DNA of 8,415 nt, taken from assembly GCA_029570245.1 (NCBI GenBank), contig JAKQSH010000309.1, forward strand, positions 1 through 8,415, written 5' to 3'. The DNA comes from Deltaproteobacteria bacterium (lineage in GTDB: Bacteria; Myxococcota_A; SURF-8). The notes beneath the pieces were generated by a model, which was given only the letters and a program-made list of their open reading frames with translations, made no database searches and had not been told where the DNA came from. Below, piece after piece: positions 7,221 to 8,415 of the stretch. How positions within the stretch are numbered: position 1 is the first letter of the stretch; every line of letters starts with the position of its first letter. A program made the translations under genes and the position numbers.

Positions 7221-7313
7221 TCAGCAGATTGATTTGCCGGCGCAATACTGGCAATCGTTGCCTTCGTTTGTTGTTTCGACAGTTTCAATTACCAGAATTT
7301 CAGGTTTTTCCAT
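7221..7313 (-). CDS. Small Cys-rich peptide, putative radical-SAM-modified RiPP precursor
   Basis: An ATG-to-TGA ORF of 30 codons directly downstream of the radical SAM/SPASM gene on the same strand (32 bases between stop and ATG). It splits into an acidic, hydrophobic-patterned N-terminal part (PEILVIETVE at 4-13), a polar linker (TTNEGND) and a C-terminal CQYCAGKSIC. Cysteines fall at 21, 24 and 30, the last being the final residue. Leader, short core and neighbouring SPASM maturase are the usual look of a modified-peptide precursor. A terminator-like hairpin follows, so the ORF exactly fills the gap. The ribosome-binding site before the ATG is weak (A/G-rich, no GGAG). An in-frame GTG at 7349 overlaps the maturase stop (GTGA) and would give 42 residues by coupled translation. 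I do not recognise the family. The ORF could be a chance one or a small metal-binding protein, and the nature of any modification is unknown. Confidence 0.6.
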   Translation of the reverse strand: MEKPEILVIETVETTNEGNDCQYCAGKSIC

Positions 7314-7345
7314 GATAAAACATCTTTCTTTTCTTGCGTTGGCAA

Positions 7346-8359
7346 TCACTTCTCACTTTTTCCTAAATTACTATATACCTCTGCCAGGCGGCAGTCAAGC
7401 TCGGAATGCTCGTTGATTTCGAGTCCTTCGGCCCAGGCCAGTCCGCCGCAGCGGTTGCAGTGCGGTCTTAAACTGCACTGCGGACAGTCTTCCAGCCGGC
7501 GGAGAGTAAGAGCGCGGGCTTTTTCCAGCACGGGGGAAAGGTCCCAGATATCGCTCAGCGGCATTTCGCGCAGACTTCCGGCCTTTTCGCGCCACATCAG
7601 ACATGGAAAGACGTTGCCGTAAGGATCGACCGCCAGTTCCGAAAGGCCGGCGGCGCAGGGCGCGTCGTCGCATTCCAGTCCGGCCATGCGCGGATGCTGT
7701 TCGGACGGATGGCGACGCAGGAAGGCTTCCAGTCGCTCGTAATCGAGTTGCAGGGTTCTGTCCGGCTTGCGCTGACCGCGTTCCGGCAGCATTATGTAAT
7801 TGAAATTCCAGCCGATGCCGTTTTCTTTGAGCATATCGACCATATCTTCGATGAGCAGCAGATTTTCGGGCATGACGCTGATGGCCGCGCGCGCCGGAAC
7901 TCCTAGATTGTTCAAGATTTTCAGTGTGCGCCACGACGCTTCGAAAGCTCCGCTGCGACGCACGAAAAGGTCGTGGAAATCGGCGGATGGCCCGTAAAGC
8001 GACACCTGAACCGCATCCAGCCCCAAAGCCGCCATGCGTTCGAGCTGCCCGTCGCTCACGTCGGTTCCGGCGGTAAGAAGCTGAACCGCAAAGCGCCGGG
8101 CTCTGGCAAATTCGAAAATCTGCATGAAGTCGCGTCTGAACAACGGATCGCCGCCGGTAAAAACCAGTTGCAGTCCGCCCATTTCGCCCAGCATATCCAG
8201 AAAAGCGCTGATTTCATGCAGGCTAAGTTCTTTTGAGGCGTCGGGGGTTTCGGAGCGCAAATAACAGTGCCGGCAACGCAGACCGCAGGCGTAAGTGAGT
8301 TCCATCTGGCAACTAAGCGGAATGAGGTTGTTTTTTGCGTATTCCTTGAGCTGATCCAT
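7346..8359 (-). CDS. Radical SAM/SPASM domain protein, probable peptide maturase
   Basis: This 337-residue protein has a radical SAM core. The 4Fe-4S/SAM motif is CGLRCRHC (C25, C29, C32), followed by the SAM-contact motif GGDP (69-72, a GGEP variant) and the strand VSLYG (119-123). The C-terminus is a SPASM domain binding auxiliary iron-sulfur clusters. C235-x12-G248-x4-C253 (DPYGNVFPC) is followed by C292-x2-C295-x5-C301-x2-C304 and C323. Canonical SPASM has x3 between the C301 and C304 positions. Family members with known roles mostly modify ribosomal peptides (PqqE, mycofactocin and sactipeptide maturases). Others act on enzymes or heme precursors, so the substrate is inferred from the Cys-rich ORF just downstream. 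The ATG at 8359 leaves a complete core and a normal distance to the first cysteine, but no clear ribosome-binding site precedes it. The frame is also open to the window edge, so the true start may lie further upstream. Confidence 0.88.
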   Translation of the reverse strand: MDQLKEYAKNNLIPLSCQMELTYACGLRCRHCYLRSETPDASKELSLHEISAFLDMLGEMGGLQLVFTGGDPLFRRDFMQIFEFARARRFAVQLLTAGTDVSDGQLERMAALGLDAVQVSLYGPSADFHDLFVRRSGAFEASWRTLKILNNLGVPARAAISVMPENLLLIEDMVDMLKENGIGWNFNYIMLPERGQRKPDRTLQLDYERLEAFLRRHPSEQHPRMAGLECDDAPCAAGLSELAVDPYGNVFPCLMWREKAGSLREMPLSDIWDLSPVLEKARALTLRRLEDCPQCSLRPHCNRCGGLAWAEGLEINEHSELDCRLAEVYSNLGKSEK

Positions 8360-8415
8360 AACGCTTTCGCCGCCTTCGCGCGCAGCATTGCGCGGAACTC
8401 CGCTCTGAACGGCCT

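Noticed and set aside
7234..7416. Plus-strand 60-codon ORF with a hydrophobic middle, opposite the small peptide gene
   Set aside because: It runs into the 3' end of the radical SAM gene on the other strand and has no convincing ribosome-binding site. Its hydrophobic stretch is simply the complement of A-rich sequence.
8056..8388. Minus-strand 110-codon ORF overlapping the radical SAM start
   Set aside because: It lies almost entirely inside the radical SAM gene in another frame, and its Trp/Cys-rich product looks like a frame shadow.
1..8415. CRISPR arrays, tRNA/rRNA genes, insertion sequences, phage genes
   Set aside because: I saw no direct repeat series, cloverleaf-like sequence, transposase motif or terminal inverted repeats on reading both strands.

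Overview
The window is a compact, moderately GC-rich bacterial segment with short intergenic gaps and clear Shine-Dalgarno sequences. Its content (class II RhaD aldolase, RhaB, RhaA, an iron-type alcohol dehydrogenase, and a two-subunit ADP-forming acyl-CoA synthetase) suggests an anaerobic, fermentative sugar degrader. Host-associated bacteria of the Lentisphaerota/Kiritimatiellota type would fit, but that placement is a guess from gene style, not something the sequence proves.

Region 1 (13-3611, minus strand) is an L-rhamnose catabolic operon in transcription order rhaD-rhaB-rhaA. The genes are 4 and 34 bases apart, and all three carry their expected catalytic or metal residues. Region 2 (3612-4922) is a divergent promoter region followed by a plus-strand iron-containing alcohol dehydrogenase. 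Rhamnulose-1-phosphate cleavage gives DHAP and L-lactaldehyde, so the dehydrogenase is a natural candidate for reducing lactaldehyde to 1,2-propanediol. Its metal site is not the FucO type. A strong hairpin with T-tracts at 4929-4968 separates it from the convergent operon.

Region 3 (4991-7160, minus strand) is a two-gene operon for the alpha and beta subunits of an ADP-forming acyl-CoA synthetase. The coding sequences overlap by 4 bases, a near-consensus promoter lies upstream, and the alpha subunit starts with GTG. It would make ATP from acetyl-CoA or propionyl-CoA, the likely end of the fermentation fed by rhamnose.

Region 4 (7186-8415, minus strand) is the most interesting part. A radical SAM/SPASM protein is followed 32 bases downstream by a very small ORF (30 codons) ending in the Cys-rich sequence CQYCAGKSIC. 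A terminator-like hairpin follows 7 bases after its stop. This layout resembles a minimal ribosomally made, radical-SAM-modified peptide (RiPP) cassette, with the maturase first and the precursor second. I do not recognise the peptide as a named family. The radical SAM frame is open to the window edge, so its upstream partners and possibly part of its N-terminus lie outside.
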